The notes: generated by a model from the letters alone, not told the origin. A stretch of 64,000 nt of DNA from Cupriavidus pinatubonensis (GCF_019602855.1 NZ_CP080767.1:1116001-1180000); one strand, 5' to 3'. Positions 39,365 through 49,376 are shown, counted from the stretch's first letter. Numbers and translations: made by a program.

Positions 39365-40168
39365 TTAGCTGCCTGTCGACGTGTAATGGCGCACCCCCAC
39401 GCGCCATGCACCGAGGGCCGCCGCCAAGAAAACAAAGCCCGCCAGCGGCGACACCAGTCCCAGCCACGCCGGCGCGCCGAGCGGATCGGCCTTGCCCAGG
39501 ATGGCGAGCACCGGGTAGTAGGCAACGCAAGCTAGCGGGACGGCAAAGGTAAGGACATGGCGGAACCATCGCGCGTACAGCGCCATCGGGTATTGCGCGG
39601 CCTCCACACCGCCGTACGTCAGGACATTGGCAATTTCCAGGCTTTCGATCGTCCAGAACGACAGCGTGCCCTGCACCACCAGGATGCCCAGAAACAATGC
39701 GACGCCACCGGCGAGAGCGAACAAGGCCATGGCGACCGATGCCGGCGTCCACGCGATGCCAGCCTGTACGGTCGCAAACGCTATCACCGCGAGCCCTTGC
39801 AGCAATCGTCCGAGCCGGCTGACGCGCACGTCGTAGCCCATCAGTTGCAGGGCAAGCGGACGCGGCCGCAGCAGCAAGCGGTCGAAGTCGCCAGTGCGCA
39901 GCAACGTGGTACCGAGCACGTCGAAACCGCGTCCAAGCGCATCGGCAATCGCGAACATGCAGTTCACGAGGCCGAAGAACAGCGCGACTTCGCCGATTTT
40001 CCAGCCCTGCACATCGCCGAAGCGGTGAAACAGTGCCCACACTGCGACCATCTCGATGCCCGTGACCAGGAACTGCCCGAAGGTCAGCATCATGGCCGAG
40101 CCGGGATAGCGTGCCTGGCCGCTTAGCGAGGCCGTCACGAGGCGGGCGAACAATGCCAGGGAATTCAT
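39365..40168 (-). CDS. ABC-2 type transporter permease, second subunit
   Basis: A 267-residue integral membrane protein with about six helices, of the PF06182 (ABC2_membrane_6) type seen in two-permease exporters. The ATG at 40168 (MNSLALFARL) follows AAGGTGG; a GTG at 40177, overlapping the previous stop as GTGA, is an alternative start. It is the last gene of a three-gene exporter on the minus strand: ATPase, first permease, this permease. Substrate unknown. Confidence 0.85.
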   Translation of the reverse strand: MNSLALFARLVTASLSGQARYPGSAMMLTFGQFLVTGIEMVAVWALFHRFGDVQGWKIGEVALFFGLVNCMFAIADALGRGFDVLGTTLLRTGDFDRLLLRPRPLALQLMGYDVRVSRLGRLLQGLAVIAFATVQAGIAWTPASVAMALFALAGGVALFLGILVVQGTLSFWTIESLEIANVLTYGGVEAAQYPMALYARWFRHVLTFAVPLACVAYYPVLAILGKADPLGAPAWLGLVSPLAGFVFLAAALGAWRVGVRHYTSTGS

Positions 40169-40173
40169 GCGCG

Positions 40174-41013
40174 TCACCCACCTTGCACTTCAAGCCGGCG
40201 CATCGTGCGGCCCATGGCAGCGTGGCCGGTTGCCACCAGCAGCATGATCCACAGGCATTGCAGACCCAACGCGGTGAACATCTGCGCGCCGCCGAGTTGC
40301 CCGAAATAGATGCGTGCCGGGATGTCCATCACGCCGGCCAGCGGCTGCGCCAGCAGCGCCGCCTGCCAGGCATCGGGCAGCAGCGCCAGCGGCAACAGGT
40401 TTCCCGACAACACGATGACCACCGGCACCGCAAGCGTATTGATGCCCCGTTCATTGAGTGCCGCTGCGGCCGCGATATTGAGCAGCATCACGAGCGATGT
40501 GGACAGCAGCAGGGCCAGCAGTGCCGACGCGATGAAACCCATGCCCGCGGCCAGACCCGCCGGCGGCTCCCAGGCCCAATCGCCGAGTCCGACAATGGGC
40601 AGCAAGACGCCGGCGAAGGTGAGCATCATCGTCACGCGTGGCAATACGCGCGCTGCCGTCCAGCCCGCGGTGCGTGCAAACCACAACGCGTAGGCATTGA
40701 CCGGCCGCAGCCGGTCGTACGCGACGGCGCCCGTGCGCACGGCTTGCGCTACTTCAGGATCGCCGCTCCATGGCAGCAGCGCCAGCAGTCCTTGCGCCAG
40801 CCAGGTATAGGTGATGACCTGACCGAGCGTGAGCGGGGCCTCACGCGTGGAAGCGCTGCCATAAAACGCCGCCAGCACCATGATCTTGATGCCGCCCCAC
40901 CAGCACTGCGTAAAAAAGCCCGCGTAGGCCGCCAGCCTGTACTGCAGCATCTGCAGGAACCGCGACCGGAACGCGGCCAGATAGGGGCGCGCGAGCTCGC
41001 GCGGCGCCATCAT
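40174..41013 (-). CDS. ABC-2 type transporter permease, first subunit
   Basis: A 279-residue membrane protein with about six helices (for example QVITYTWLAQGLLALLPW and IASALLALLLSTSLVMLL). It pairs with the downstream permease to form a heterodimeric exporter channel. The start is one of two adjacent ATG codons (41013 or 41010), 3 bases after the ATPase stop. Family role: export of a small molecule or lipid-like compound; nothing here shows which. Confidence 0.87.
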   Translation of the reverse strand: MMAPRELARPYLAAFRSRFLQMLQYRLAAYAGFFTQCWWGGIKIMVLAAFYGSASTREAPLTLGQVITYTWLAQGLLALLPWSGDPEVAQAVRTGAVAYDRLRPVNAYALWFARTAGWTAARVLPRVTMMLTFAGVLLPIVGLGDWAWEPPAGLAAGMGFIASALLALLLSTSLVMLLNIAAAAALNERGINTLAVPVVIVLSGNLLPLALLPDAWQAALLAQPLAGVMDIPARIYFGQLGGAQMFTALGLQCLWIMLLVATGHAAMGRTMRRLEVQGG

Positions 41014-41016
41014 GGC

Positions 41017-41874
41017 TCAAGCCTCCGCTGCGCCGTGCATCGCGTAGAAGCGCGCGATGACGGCTTCGATGGCCATGCCCTCGTCTTCTGCGTCGTCGGG
41101 CAGGCCATCATCGAGACGGCGTGCGGCCAGCACCTGCTGCCGCAAGGCCTCGACGTCGCAGTCCGCCAGCACGCGTCCGTGGCCGATCACGATCACCCGC
41201 CGTGCGAGTGCCTCGATGTCGTGCATGTCGTGCGTGGTCAGCAGCACCGTGGTGCCGCGCTCCCGGTTGGCACGCCGGATAAAGTCGCGAACTGCGAGCT
41301 TGGACGGGGCATCGAGGCCGATGGTCGGCTCGTCGAGGAACAGGATGTCGGGCTCGTGGAGCAGGGCGGCCGCGATCTCGGCGCGCATGCGTTGGCCTAG
41401 CGATAACTGGCGTACGGGCTGGTCGAGCAGTCGTTCGAGATTCAACAGCGCCACCAACTCGTCGCGCGTGCGGCCAAAGCGAACCGGGTCGAGCCGGTAG
41501 ATATCGCGCAACAGTGCGAACCCGTCGCCGACCGGCAGATCCCACCAGAGCTGCGTACGCTGCCCGAATACCACGCCGATACGGGCGACATGGCGCTCGC
41601 GGTCGTCGAACGGAACGCGGCCGTTGACTTCGACACGGCCGCTATCGGGCCGCAGGATACCCGAGAGGATCTTGATGGTCGTCGATTTGCCTGCGCCATT
41701 CGGACCGATGAAGCCGAGCAGTTCGCCGCGCTCCAGTTCGAACGACACACCAGCCAGTGCCTCGACCGTGCGATAGCGTGGGCGAACCAGCGCGCGCAGC
41801 GCGCCGAGCACGCCCGGATCGCGTTCGTGGATACGGTATGTCTTGCGCAGTTGACTGACTAGGATCTGTGGCAT
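41017..41874 (-). CDS. ABC transporter ATP-binding protein (ABC-2 exporter)
   Basis: A 285-residue ATPase for the two permeases that follow. Motifs in order: Walker A GPNGAGKSTTIKILSG (about residue 55), signature LSLGQRMRAEIAAAL, Walker B ILFLDEPTIGLD and the switch His in LLTTHDMHDIE. The fold matches the daunorubicin-resistance/export group of ABC-2 ATPases. Spacing to the next gene is 3 bases, so this is a single operon. Confidence 0.92.
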   Translation of the reverse strand: MPQILVSQLRKTYRIHERDPGVLGALRALVRPRYRTVEALAGVSFELERGELLGFIGPNGAGKSTTIKILSGILRPDSGRVEVNGRVPFDDRERHVARIGVVFGQRTQLWWDLPVGDGFALLRDIYRLDPVRFGRTRDELVALLNLERLLDQPVRQLSLGQRMRAEIAAALLHEPDILFLDEPTIGLDAPSKLAVRDFIRRANRERGTTVLLTTHDMHDIEALARRVIVIGHGRVLADCDVEALRQQVLAARRLDDGLPDDAEDEGMAIEAVIARFYAMHGAAEA

Positions 41875-41977
41875 GGCTGCGGCGCGAGAAGGGCGGGGGA
41901 TTATACATGGGGTGCATCTGGCAGCACACGTCTGATCCCTTAGCTTTTAATATTCCCGATCATCGGATCAAAAGAAA

Positions 41978-42000
41978 AACCCCGCCATAGAGGCGGGGTT
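41978..42000 (-). terminator. Intrinsic terminator of the prfB-lysS unit
   Basis: AACCCCGCC and GGCGGGGTT pair around a five-base loop. On the minus strand the stem is followed by TTTCTTTT. It lies about 45 bases past the lysS stop. Confidence 0.86.
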
Positions 42001-42043
42001 CTTGCTGTTCAGCGTCGTATTTCCTTGCGGCCGCGCTCAGCGC

Positions 42044-43594
42044 TCAGTCTTCGCGGCGCAGGTGCGGGAACAGAATGACGTCGCGGATGTTCGGGCTGTC
42101 CGTCAGCAGCATCACCAGTCGGTCGATACCGATACCGCAGCCGCCCGTCGGGGGCATGCCGTATTCCAGCGCGCGAATGTAGTCGGCGTCGTAGTACATT
42201 GCCTCTTCATCGCCGGCGTCCTTCTGCTCGACCTGCTTGCGGAAACGATCGGCCTGGTCTTCTGCGTCGTTGAGCTCCGAGAAGCCGTTGGCGATCTCGC
42301 GGCCCGTGATGAACAGCTCGAAGCGTTCGGTGATGCCCGGCACTGTGTCCGATGCACGTGCCAGCGGCGAGACTTCCACCGGGTAATCGACGATGAAAGT
42401 CGGCTCCCACAGCTGGCTTTCCGCGGTCTCCTCGAACAGCACGAGTTGCAGCGTACCGATGCCTGCATTGAGGAACTGCGGCGCGCTGGTGTTCACGCCA
42501 AATTTCTTCAGCTCGGTGCGCAGGAAATCGGCATCGGCCAGTTGCGCGTCGGTGTATTGCGGCGCGAACTTTTGGATCGCCTGGCAGATGGTCAGGCGGT
42601 GGAACGGCTTCGACAAGTCCAGCTCGCGGCCCTGGTAGGTCAGCACCGCGGTACCGCTGGCGTCGATGGCGGCCTGGCGGATCAGGTTCTCGGTAAAGTC
42701 CATCAGCCAGCGGTAGTCCGTGTAGGCCGCGTAGAACTCCATCATCGTGAACTCGGGGTTGTGGCGCGGGCTCACCCCTTCATTGCGGAAGTTGCGGTTG
42801 ATCTCGAACACGCGCTCGAAGCCGCCGACGATCAGGCGCTTCAGGTACAACTCCGGCGCGATGCGCATGAACATCTGCATGTCCAGCGCATTGTGGTGCG
42901 TGATGAACGGCTTGGCCGCGGCGCCGCCCGGGATCGGGTGCAGCATCGGCGTTTCGACTTCCATGAAGCCGGCGTCGGACATATGGCGGCGCAGCGATGA
43001 CATGGCCTTGGTGCGCGCGCGGAAGGTGTTGCGGGTTTCCGGCGAGACGATCAGGTCGACATAGCGCTGGCGGTACTTCATTTCCTGGTCGGCCAGGCCG
43101 TGGAACTTGTCCGGCAGCGGGCGCAGCGACTTGGACAGCAGGCGCAGTTCCTGCACCTGCACGGACAGCTCGCCCTTGTTGGTGCGGAACAGCACGCCGC
43201 GCGCGCTGATGATGTCGCCAAGGTCCCAGTGCTTGAAGGCGGCGTAGACGTCTTCACCAACCTTGTCGCGCGTGATGTAGAACTGGATCTGGCCGCTGCC
43301 ATCCTGCACGGTGGCGAAGCTTGCCTTGCCCATGACGCGCTTGAGCATCATGCGGCCGGCAATGGCGACTTCCACCGGGGTCGCTTCCAGCGCGGGCTGG
43401 TCGGTCTCGCCGTACTGCTCGTGCAGCGCGGCGGCCTGGTGGGTCGGGCGGAAATCGTTGGGGAAGGCCACGCCTTGCCGGCGCAGGGCCGCCAGTTTCT
43501 CGCGACGCTCGGCGATGATCTTGTTCTCGTCTGCGGCGGGCAGCTCTGCGGTCGGAGAGGCCGGTGCGGCCTGGGCGCGGTTGGGTTCAGTCAT
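42044..43594 (-). CDS. lysS: Lysyl-tRNA synthetase, class II
   Basis: Charges tRNA-Lys. The 516-residue protein has an N-terminal OB-fold anticodon domain ([20 protein letters not shown]) and class II catalytic motifs. Motif 2 is the [20 protein letters not shown] region and motif 3 is [16 protein letters not shown], then the usual C-terminus [14 protein letters not shown]. It lies downstream of prfB and an SDR gene on the same strand, and ends with a clear terminator. Confidence 0.97.
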   Translation of the reverse strand: MTEPNRAQAAPASPTAELPAADENKIIAERREKLAALRRQGVAFPNDFRPTHQAAALHEQYGETDQPALEATPVEVAIAGRMMLKRVMGKASFATVQDGSGQIQFYITRDKVGEDVYAAFKHWDLGDIISARGVLFRTNKGELSVQVQELRLLSKSLRPLPDKFHGLADQEMKYRQRYVDLIVSPETRNTFRARTKAMSSLRRHMSDAGFMEVETPMLHPIPGGAAAKPFITHHNALDMQMFMRIAPELYLKRLIVGGFERVFEINRNFRNEGVSPRHNPEFTMMEFYAAYTDYRWLMDFTENLIRQAAIDASGTAVLTYQGRELDLSKPFHRLTICQAIQKFAPQYTDAQLADADFLRTELKKFGVNTSAPQFLNAGIGTLQLVLFEETAESQLWEPTFIVDYPVEVSPLARASDTVPGITERFELFITGREIANGFSELNDAEDQADRFRKQVEQKDAGDEEAMYYDADYIRALEYGMPPTGGCGIGIDRLVMLLTDSPNIRDVILFPHLRRED

Positions 43595-43645
43595 GATGTC
43601 TTGTCGGATCGCACGCGGCGTACCGCGCGCGGGTTCAGTATGGCT

Positions 43646-44401
43646 TCAGTAATTGCGCAGGTCGTCCAGCTCGGTGCTGCCGAAGTCCGGGCGATGCAGA
43701 TAGGCGATGATACGGCCGGCGGTGTCCTCCGCCGAGGCGAGCTGCTGGTTCGCCTTCAGGTCGCGGAAACGCTCCACGCCGGCAAAGTCGGCATTGCGGA
43801 TGGTGGCCTGCATGCCGGTATCGACTACGCCCGGCGCCAGCGACACCGCGCGTACGGTGCGCGGCTCCGGCGTATGGGCGTACTCGGCGTTGACCGAGCG
43901 GATGAACATGTCCAGCCCGGCCTTGCCGGCGCAGTAGGCGCTCCAGCCCTCGATCGGGCGGCGTGCCGCACCGGACGAGATCGCGAGCACCTTGCGCGGG
44001 CAGTTGAACTTCTCGGTGCGATCGAGGAACGCGCCGGTCATGATCATCGGCGTGGCCAGGTTCGTCAGCAGGTGCGGCAGCAGCGTGCCTTCCTGCAGGC
44101 GCGACACGGGGCCAATCGGCTCGACCACGCCGGCATTCAGGATCAGCGTGACGCTGGCGGGCGGGTCCTGGCTTTCCAGTACGCTGGACAGCCAGCCCGC
44201 GGCCGACGCGGGTTGCGACAGGTCCTGCAGGTGCCAGGCTACCGGCACGCCGCTCATGGTGGCGACACGCTCGAGTTCCTGGTTGCGGCTGCGCGCCACG
44301 CAAACCAGGCGGTTGCCCGGCACTAGCAGCGCATTGGTCAGTGCCGCGCCGAGCCCGCGAGAGGCGCCGGTGATGATGTAGAGGTGGTCTGCTTCGCTCA
44401 T
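43646..44401 (-). CDS. Short-chain dehydrogenase/reductase (SDR)
   Basis: A 251-residue NAD(P)-binding enzyme. The cofactor loop TGASRGLGAALTNAL is at the N-terminus, the middle NAGVVEPIGPVS matches the NAG motif, and the catalytic Ser and Tyr-x3-Lys are in LAISSGAARRPIEGWSAYCAGKAG. ATG 44401 (MSEADHLYIITG) is used rather than the open frame to 44464. It sits between prfB and lysS, which are usually adjacent in proteobacteria. Substrate unknown. Confidence 0.88.
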   Translation of the reverse strand: MSEADHLYIITGASRGLGAALTNALLVPGNRLVCVARSRNQELERVATMSGVPVAWHLQDLSQPASAAGWLSSVLESQDPPASVTLILNAGVVEPIGPVSRLQEGTLLPHLLTNLATPMIMTGAFLDRTEKFNCPRKVLAISSGAARRPIEGWSAYCAGKAGLDMFIRSVNAEYAHTPEPRTVRAVSLAPGVVDTGMQATIRNADFAGVERFRDLKANQQLASAEDTAGRIIAYLHRPDFGSTELDDLRNY

Positions 44402-44491
44402 GGTGCCCCAGTTGGAGGAGCCGCCGCGCCGGGCGGTGAGTCGTTGGCGGTTGCGGTCGGCCATGCCCGCATGGCGGGCACGGCAGCGGCC

Positions 44492-45596
44492 TTACAGTCC
44501 CTGCTTGAGGCTGGCCTCGATGAACGGGTCCAGGTCGCCGTCCAGCACCTTCTGGGTGTTGGACATTTCGACGTTGGTACGCAGGTCCTTGATACGGCTT
44601 TGATCCAGCACGTACGAACGGATCTGGTGGCCCCAGCCCACATCGGTCTTGCCGGCTTCGAGCTTGTCGGCTTCGGCCTGGCGCTTGCGCATCTCGTGCT
44701 CGTACAGGCGCGACTTCAGCATCGACATGGCCTCGGCACGGTTGCGGTGCTGCGAACGGTCGTTCTGACACTGCACGACGATGCCGGTCGGGATGTGCGT
44801 GATACGCACGGCCGAATCGGTCTTGTTGATGTGCTGGCCGCCGGCGCCCGAAGCGCGGTAGGTATCGACGCGCAGATCGGCCGGGTTGACCTCGACCTCG
44901 AACGAGTCGTCGACTTCCGGGTATACGAACACCGACGAGAACGACGTATGGCGCCCGCCCGACGAATCGAACGGCGACTTGCGCACGAGGCGGTGCACGC
45001 CGGTTTCGGTGCGCAGGTAGCCGAACGCGTATTCGCCTTCGATCTTGATCGTCGCACTCTTGATGCCGGCCACGTCGCCTTCGGACTCTTCGAGCACCTC
45101 GGCCTTGAAGCCCTTGCGCTCGCAGTACTTCAGGTACTGGCGCAGCAGCATCGACGCCCAGTCGCACGCTTCGGTGCCGCCGGCGCCGGCCTGGATGTCG
45201 ATAAAGGCGTTGGCCTGGTCCATCTCGCCCGCGAACATGCGGCGGAATTCCATGCCGGCGACGATTTCCTCGAAGCCCTTGACGTCGGTCTCGATCGACT
45301 CGAGCGTTTCGTCGTCGCCTTCTTCCTTGGCGAGTTCAAACAGCTCATCGGCACCGTTGAGGTCGTCCGTGAGCTTGCCGAGAACGCTTACCACGCCCTC
45401 GAGTGCTTTCTTTTCCTTGCCGAGATCCTGGGCGCGCTTGGGGTTGTTCCAGACGTCCGGGTCTTCCAGCAAACCGTTGACTTCTTCCAGCCTTCCTACT
45501 TTGACATCGTAGTCAAAGATACCCCCGTAGATCTTCCGTCCGGGAACGGAGATCGGAGATGGCACCGGAGATGGCGTTGAGGCGTTCTGCTTCCAT
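44492..45596 (-). CDS. prfB: Peptide chain release factor 2 (with programmed +1 frameshift)
   Basis: Recognises UGA and UAA stop codons. The first 27 residues ([20 protein letters not shown] to GYL) are read from ATG 45596 and end at an in-frame TGA at 45515-45513. A +1 shift continues into the 340-residue main frame from 45514, giving 367 residues (E. coli 365). The catalytic GGQ is in [15 protein letters not shown] and the codon-recognition SPF in [11 protein letters not shown]. The frame starting at 45565 alone is not the true N-terminus. It heads a unit with the SDR gene and lysS. Confidence 0.95.
45512..45526 (-). other. RF2 programmed +1 frameshift site
   Basis: On the minus strand the site reads GGGGGTATCTTTGAC, the same as I recall from E. 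coli prfB: a Shine-Dalgarno-like G run, three bases, CTT, then TGA C. Low RF2 leaves the UGA unread and promotes the shift, so the protein controls its own level. Confidence 0.95.
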
Positions 45597-45810
45597 GATG
45601 ATCCTGCGCTTCGAAAACCTTGAATTATAGCGGAATCGGGCCGTATTTCGGACCGCCGCGCGGCGCTGGCAGCCCATTCTGCCGCGAACGCGTGGCCCTT
45701 CGCATGGTCTATTTGGCGGGCTGTGTGGCGGGGGCAGCGATAATAGGGCCGTTACAGGCGCGCTGCACACACGCAAGTCGCCCCCCGGAAGACCATATCA
45801 ACAGGGACGA

Positions 45811-46539
45811 ATGACGCCAACAAGACAAGACTCCGCAGACACCGCCGGCCGCCGCCGGATGCTGGGATGGATGCTAGCCGCGGCCTCCGCGGCGCTGGCC
45901 GCCGGGTGCGGTACGATGTCCACCGAACCCGCGCCGGAAGGTTTTTACCGCGTGGAAAGCGGCGATACGCTGTATTCGATCGCGCGCAAACACCGCCGCA
46001 ACGTGCGCGACCTGGTGCGGTGGAACAACCTGCCGAGCGCAGACCGCATCGAAGTGGGCCAACTCATCCGCGTCAAGCCGCCGGGTGCGGGCACGGCCAC
46101 CGCATCAGCAGGCTCGTCGTCCCAGACGGTGACGGATACGCCACGCGTGGATGCCGGCGGCGAGTCGAAGCCGCCCTCGAGCGCGCCCCGGCTGCAGTGG
46201 CCTGCCGATGGCAAGGTCACCGCACGCTTCGCGCCGCCCGCGAGCAAGGGCCTGACCATCGCGGTGCCGCCGGGCGGCACGGTGAAAGCGGCGGCAGCGG
46301 GGTGGGCGATCCATGTCGGCGACCTGCGCGGCTACGGCATGCTGGTGATCGTCAAGCACAGCGACGACTGGCTGACGGTTTACGGCAACCTCGACAAGCC
46401 GCTGGTCAGCGAAGGCGCGCGCGTCGCCGCGGGCCAGGACGTTGGCCGCATGGGCAGCGCCGGCGCCGACCTGCATTTCGAGGTGCGCGGCAACGGCAAG
46501 CCGGTCGATCCGGCCAACTACCTGCCGGCGCGCGGCTGA
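45811..46539 (+). CDS. NlpD-like LysM/M23 domain lipoprotein
   Basis: A 242-residue envelope protein. A signal sequence with lipobox-like AAGC (about residue 32) is followed by a LysM domain (YRVESGDTLYSIARKHRRNV, about 48-90) and a Ser/Thr-rich linker. The C-terminal M23-like domain (about 135-240) has degenerate metal-ligand positions (VYGNLDK where active enzymes have Y-x-H-L; DLHFEVR keeps one His). It probably does not cut peptidoglycan itself but activates amidases, as NlpD/EnvC do. It is divergent from prfB and convergent on recJ. Confidence 0.85.
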   Translation: MTPTRQDSADTAGRRRMLGWMLAAASAALAAGCGTMSTEPAPEGFYRVESGDTLYSIARKHRRNVRDLVRWNNLPSADRIEVGQLIRVKPPGAGTATASAGSSSQTVTDTPRVDAGGESKPPSSAPRLQWPADGKVTARFAPPASKGLTIAVPPGGTVKAAAAGWAIHVGDLRGYGMLVIVKHSDDWLTVYGNLDKPLVSEGARVAAGQDVGRMGSAGADLHFEVRGNGKPVDPANYLPARG

Positions 46540-46546
46540 ACTGCCG

Positions 46547-48244
46547 TTACTGCGCGTGCTCGATCACGAGCTGCACGCGCGTGATGCCATTGAAGGTGTT
46601 GTTGTCGAGCCGGTAGGCGATCTGCGCGCTCGCGCCGAGTTCGTCGGCGTGGTTGAACCAGATCGCGTCGAAGCGCTGCTTGCCGCGCCCCAGTTGCAGC
46701 TTCAGGTGCTTGCCCTTGAGTACGCTCTGGCGCAGCACGTCGAACTCGCCGCAGAAGGTCGGCGCCGGAAAGCCCTGGCCCCACACCTGCTGTTCGAGCA
46801 GCGTGACGAATTCCGGACTGAAGCACTGGTCCTCGATATCGCCATCGGTCTCGATCACGCGCGCGAGTTGTTCGTCGCTGAGCCATTCCTTGCCGACGGC
46901 TTCAAACGCTTCTTGGAACTCGGCAAAGCGATCGGCATGCACGGTCAGGCCGGCCGCCATGGCGTGGCCGCCGAACTTGACCATCATGCCCGGGCAGCGC
47001 TTGGATACCAGGTCGAGCGCATCGCGCAGGTGGAAGCCGGGGATCGAGCGGCCAGAGCCCTTGACGGTGGTCTCGTCGCCGGGCGCGAACGTGATGGTCG
47101 GGCGATGGAACTTGTCCTTCAGTCGCGATGCGACGATGCCGATCACGCCCTGGTGCCACGTGTCGTTGAACACGCTGACCGTAAAGCGGGATGACGGATC
47201 GGGGCCGGCCAGCGGCTGCTCGAGGATCTGCAGCGCTTCCTGCTGCATGCCCGCCTCGATGTCGCGCCGCTCGCGGTTCATGCCGTCCAGTTCCTGCGCG
47301 ATCTCCCAAGCGCGGTTGGCATCGTCGGTCAGCAGGCATTCGATGCCAAGCGACATGTCGGCAAGGCGCCCCGCGGCATTGAGCCGCGGGCCCAGCCCGA
47401 AGCCAAGGTCGAAGGTATTGGCGCGCGCGGCTTCCCGGCCCGCGGCACGGAACAGCGCTGCCACGCCCGGCTGCATGCGGCCCGCGCGCATGCGCTTCAG
47501 GCCCTGTGCGACCAGGATGCGGTTATTGGTGTCGAGCTTGACCACGTCGGCCACCGTGCCCAGTGCGACCAGATCCAGCAGCGTCTGCAGCGGCGGTTGG
47601 GTTTGCTGCGTGTAGACGCCGCGCTTGCGCAGTTCGGCGCGGAGCGCCATCAGCACGTAGAACATCACGCCCACGCCGGCCAGGTTCTTGCTCGGGAATT
47701 CGCAGCCGGGCTGGTTCGGGTTGACGATCACCGCGGCCGGGGGCAGTTCCGACCCAGGCAGGTGGTGGTCGGTCACCACCACGTCGATGCCGGCCGCGTT
47801 GGCGGCTGCGACGCCGTCGACGCTGGCAATGCCGTTGTCGACGGTGACGATCACATCGGGCTGCTGCTTCGCAGCCAGCGCAACGATCTCCGGCGTCAGT
47901 CCGTAGCCGTACTCGAAGCGGTTCGGGACGATGTACTCGACGCGCGCGCCCAGCATGCGCAACCCGCGCACACCGACCGCGCAGGCGGTCGCGCCGTCGC
48001 AGTCATAGTCGGCGACGATCAGCAGGCGCTTGCCTGCCGCGATCGCGTCGGCCAGGTACTCGGCGGCATGGCCGATGCCCTTCATGGCCGAAGGCGGTAC
48101 CAGCCCCGGCAGTTCGGTGGAGAGTTCGGACGGCTGCGCCACGCCACGCGCGGACAGGATGCGGGCCAGGGTCGGGTGCAGGCCGGCGGCCGCCAGGGTA
48201 TTGGCGTGCTCGGCGGAATAGGTGCGGATGGCAATCCGGGTCAT
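46547..48244 (-). CDS. recJ: Single-stranded-DNA exonuclease RecJ
   Basis: A 5'-3' exonuclease for recombination and mismatch repair. The 565-residue protein has the DHH-family motifs LIVADYDCDGATA (motif I), TVDNGIAS and VVTDHHLPG (the DHH), and the DHHA1 domain motif KFGGHAMAAGLTV. ATG 48244 (MTRIAIRTYS) is chosen; the frame is open to 48514 but that part is antisense-like. It lies 31 bases downstream of the RpfE-like gene on the same strand. Confidence 0.95.
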   Translation of the reverse strand: MTRIAIRTYSAEHANTLAAAGLHPTLARILSARGVAQPSELSTELPGLVPPSAMKGIGHAAEYLADAIAAGKRLLIVADYDCDGATACAVGVRGLRMLGARVEYIVPNRFEYGYGLTPEIVALAAKQQPDVIVTVDNGIASVDGVAAANAAGIDVVVTDHHLPGSELPPAAVIVNPNQPGCEFPSKNLAGVGVMFYVLMALRAELRKRGVYTQQTQPPLQTLLDLVALGTVADVVKLDTNNRILVAQGLKRMRAGRMQPGVAALFRAAGREAARANTFDLGFGLGPRLNAAGRLADMSLGIECLLTDDANRAWEIAQELDGMNRERRDIEAGMQQEALQILEQPLAGPDPSSRFTVSVFNDTWHQGVIGIVASRLKDKFHRPTITFAPGDETTVKGSGRSIPGFHLRDALDLVSKRCPGMMVKFGGHAMAAGLTVHADRFAEFQEAFEAVGKEWLSDEQLARVIETDGDIEDQCFSPEFVTLLEQQVWGQGFPAPTFCGEFDVLRQSVLKGKHLKLQLGRGKQRFDAIWFNHADELGASAQIAYRLDNNTFNGITRVQLVIEHAQ

Positions 48245-48275
48245 GGGGCGTTCTGCTTCTCTTTGTGTGCGGGGC

Positions 48276-49376
48276 TCAGGCGGTGTAGGCAAGGTCGGAC
48301 AGCAGCGCGCGCCAGTCGCCGCGCTGGCCCATGCCGCGCCAGAACTTGCGCAGGTCGGCCCGGCGCACCGTGAATTCGGCGAAGTGGTTCTCGCCGCCGA
48401 GCACGAGCGTGACAGCTTCGATACTGCCGTCGGCGAGCGCCTGAAGCGCCGGTACGAACCAGTCGGCGTCCAGCGCATGCATGCGCTCGATCCACAGGCC
48501 CCAGTCCTCGGCAATATGGGCTTCGGTGGCGCTGTCTAGCATGGCGAGGACCGCGCCGTGGGCCTGAATGCCGGTGAATCCGGCCGGCATGGCTGCAACC
48601 CGGCTGCCGCCTGCAAGTCCGAGGCCGGTCAGGAACGGATCGCCGGTCATGATGACGTCGGCCAGCTTGGGCACCGCCTGCATGGTGCCGCCGCCGTACA
48701 GCCAGACCGAATTGATGGGCAATTCGCCAGCCGCTTCACGTGCCTGGTTGACCGGATGGTCGAACCACGTCATCTGGATCTCGTTCTGCAACCGGCGCCA
48801 GTCGCGCGCGCGCTCGCCAGCCTGCAGCCAGATGTCGATATTGCGGCCGGTCGCCCGGAGCGGCGTGGTGGCGTCCAGCGGCCCGAATACGGCTTCGGGC
48901 AGGTACCAGCGCGCCGCGCAGGGCGCTTCGAGCGTGATGTTGGCTTCGCGCAGCAGCGGCTCGATCGCGGCGAACAGCGACGTGGCTTCTTCGTCACGTA
49001 CGCGTAGCTGGTCGGGATGCATCAGCACAAGATGGTCGCGGGCCGCATGAATGTGCACGAGCTGCAGGCAGGTCCAGGCTTCGCTATCGGCCGGCGCCGC
49101 GCCGCCGCTGTCGGCCAGCCGCATATAAGGCGCCATCGGCACCCGGCCCGTATCGAGTCCCGCCTTGCCGGCGAGCCAGCGCTCATGCGGCAGGCTGCGC
49201 AGCCAAGGGTCGTCGTGCCGCTCGCGCTGGCCCGGCGCGGCCCGGGTCAGCAACTTTCCGAGCGCCGGCAACTCCAATTGCCGCAGCAGCGCGCCGGGCA
49301 CGACATCGTCCGTGGCGTCGTCGCCGGCGCCGGGCGGGACGGAAAAGGGCACAATCAGGGTCAGGTGCGTCATCAT
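48276..49376 (-). CDS. RpfE-like / phosphoglycerate mutase-like protein
   Basis: A 366-residue protein starting MMTHLTLIVPFSVPPGAGDD. It belongs to a family variously labelled 'regulatory protein RpfE-type' or a phosphoglycerate-mutase relative; no experiment I know fixes its function. Visible conserved stretches are NEIQMTWFDHPVNQAREAAG, PINSVWLYGGGTM and VTLVLGGENHFAEF. I recall rpfE lying beside recJ in Xanthomonas, which fits the present 31-base spacing to recJ. The open frame upstream to 51032 is ignored because it is antisense to lolE and lolD. Confidence 0.78.
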   Translation of the reverse strand: MMTHLTLIVPFSVPPGAGDDATDDVVPGALLRQLELPALGKLLTRAAPGQRERHDDPWLRSLPHERWLAGKAGLDTGRVPMAPYMRLADSGGAAPADSEAWTCLQLVHIHAARDHLVLMHPDQLRVRDEEATSLFAAIEPLLREANITLEAPCAARWYLPEAVFGPLDATTPLRATGRNIDIWLQAGERARDWRRLQNEIQMTWFDHPVNQAREAAGELPINSVWLYGGGTMQAVPKLADVIMTGDPFLTGLGLAGGSRVAAMPAGFTGIQAHGAVLAMLDSATEAHIAEDWGLWIERMHALDADWFVPALQALADGSIEAVTLVLGGENHFAEFTVRRADLRKFWRGMGQRGDWRALLSDLAYTA

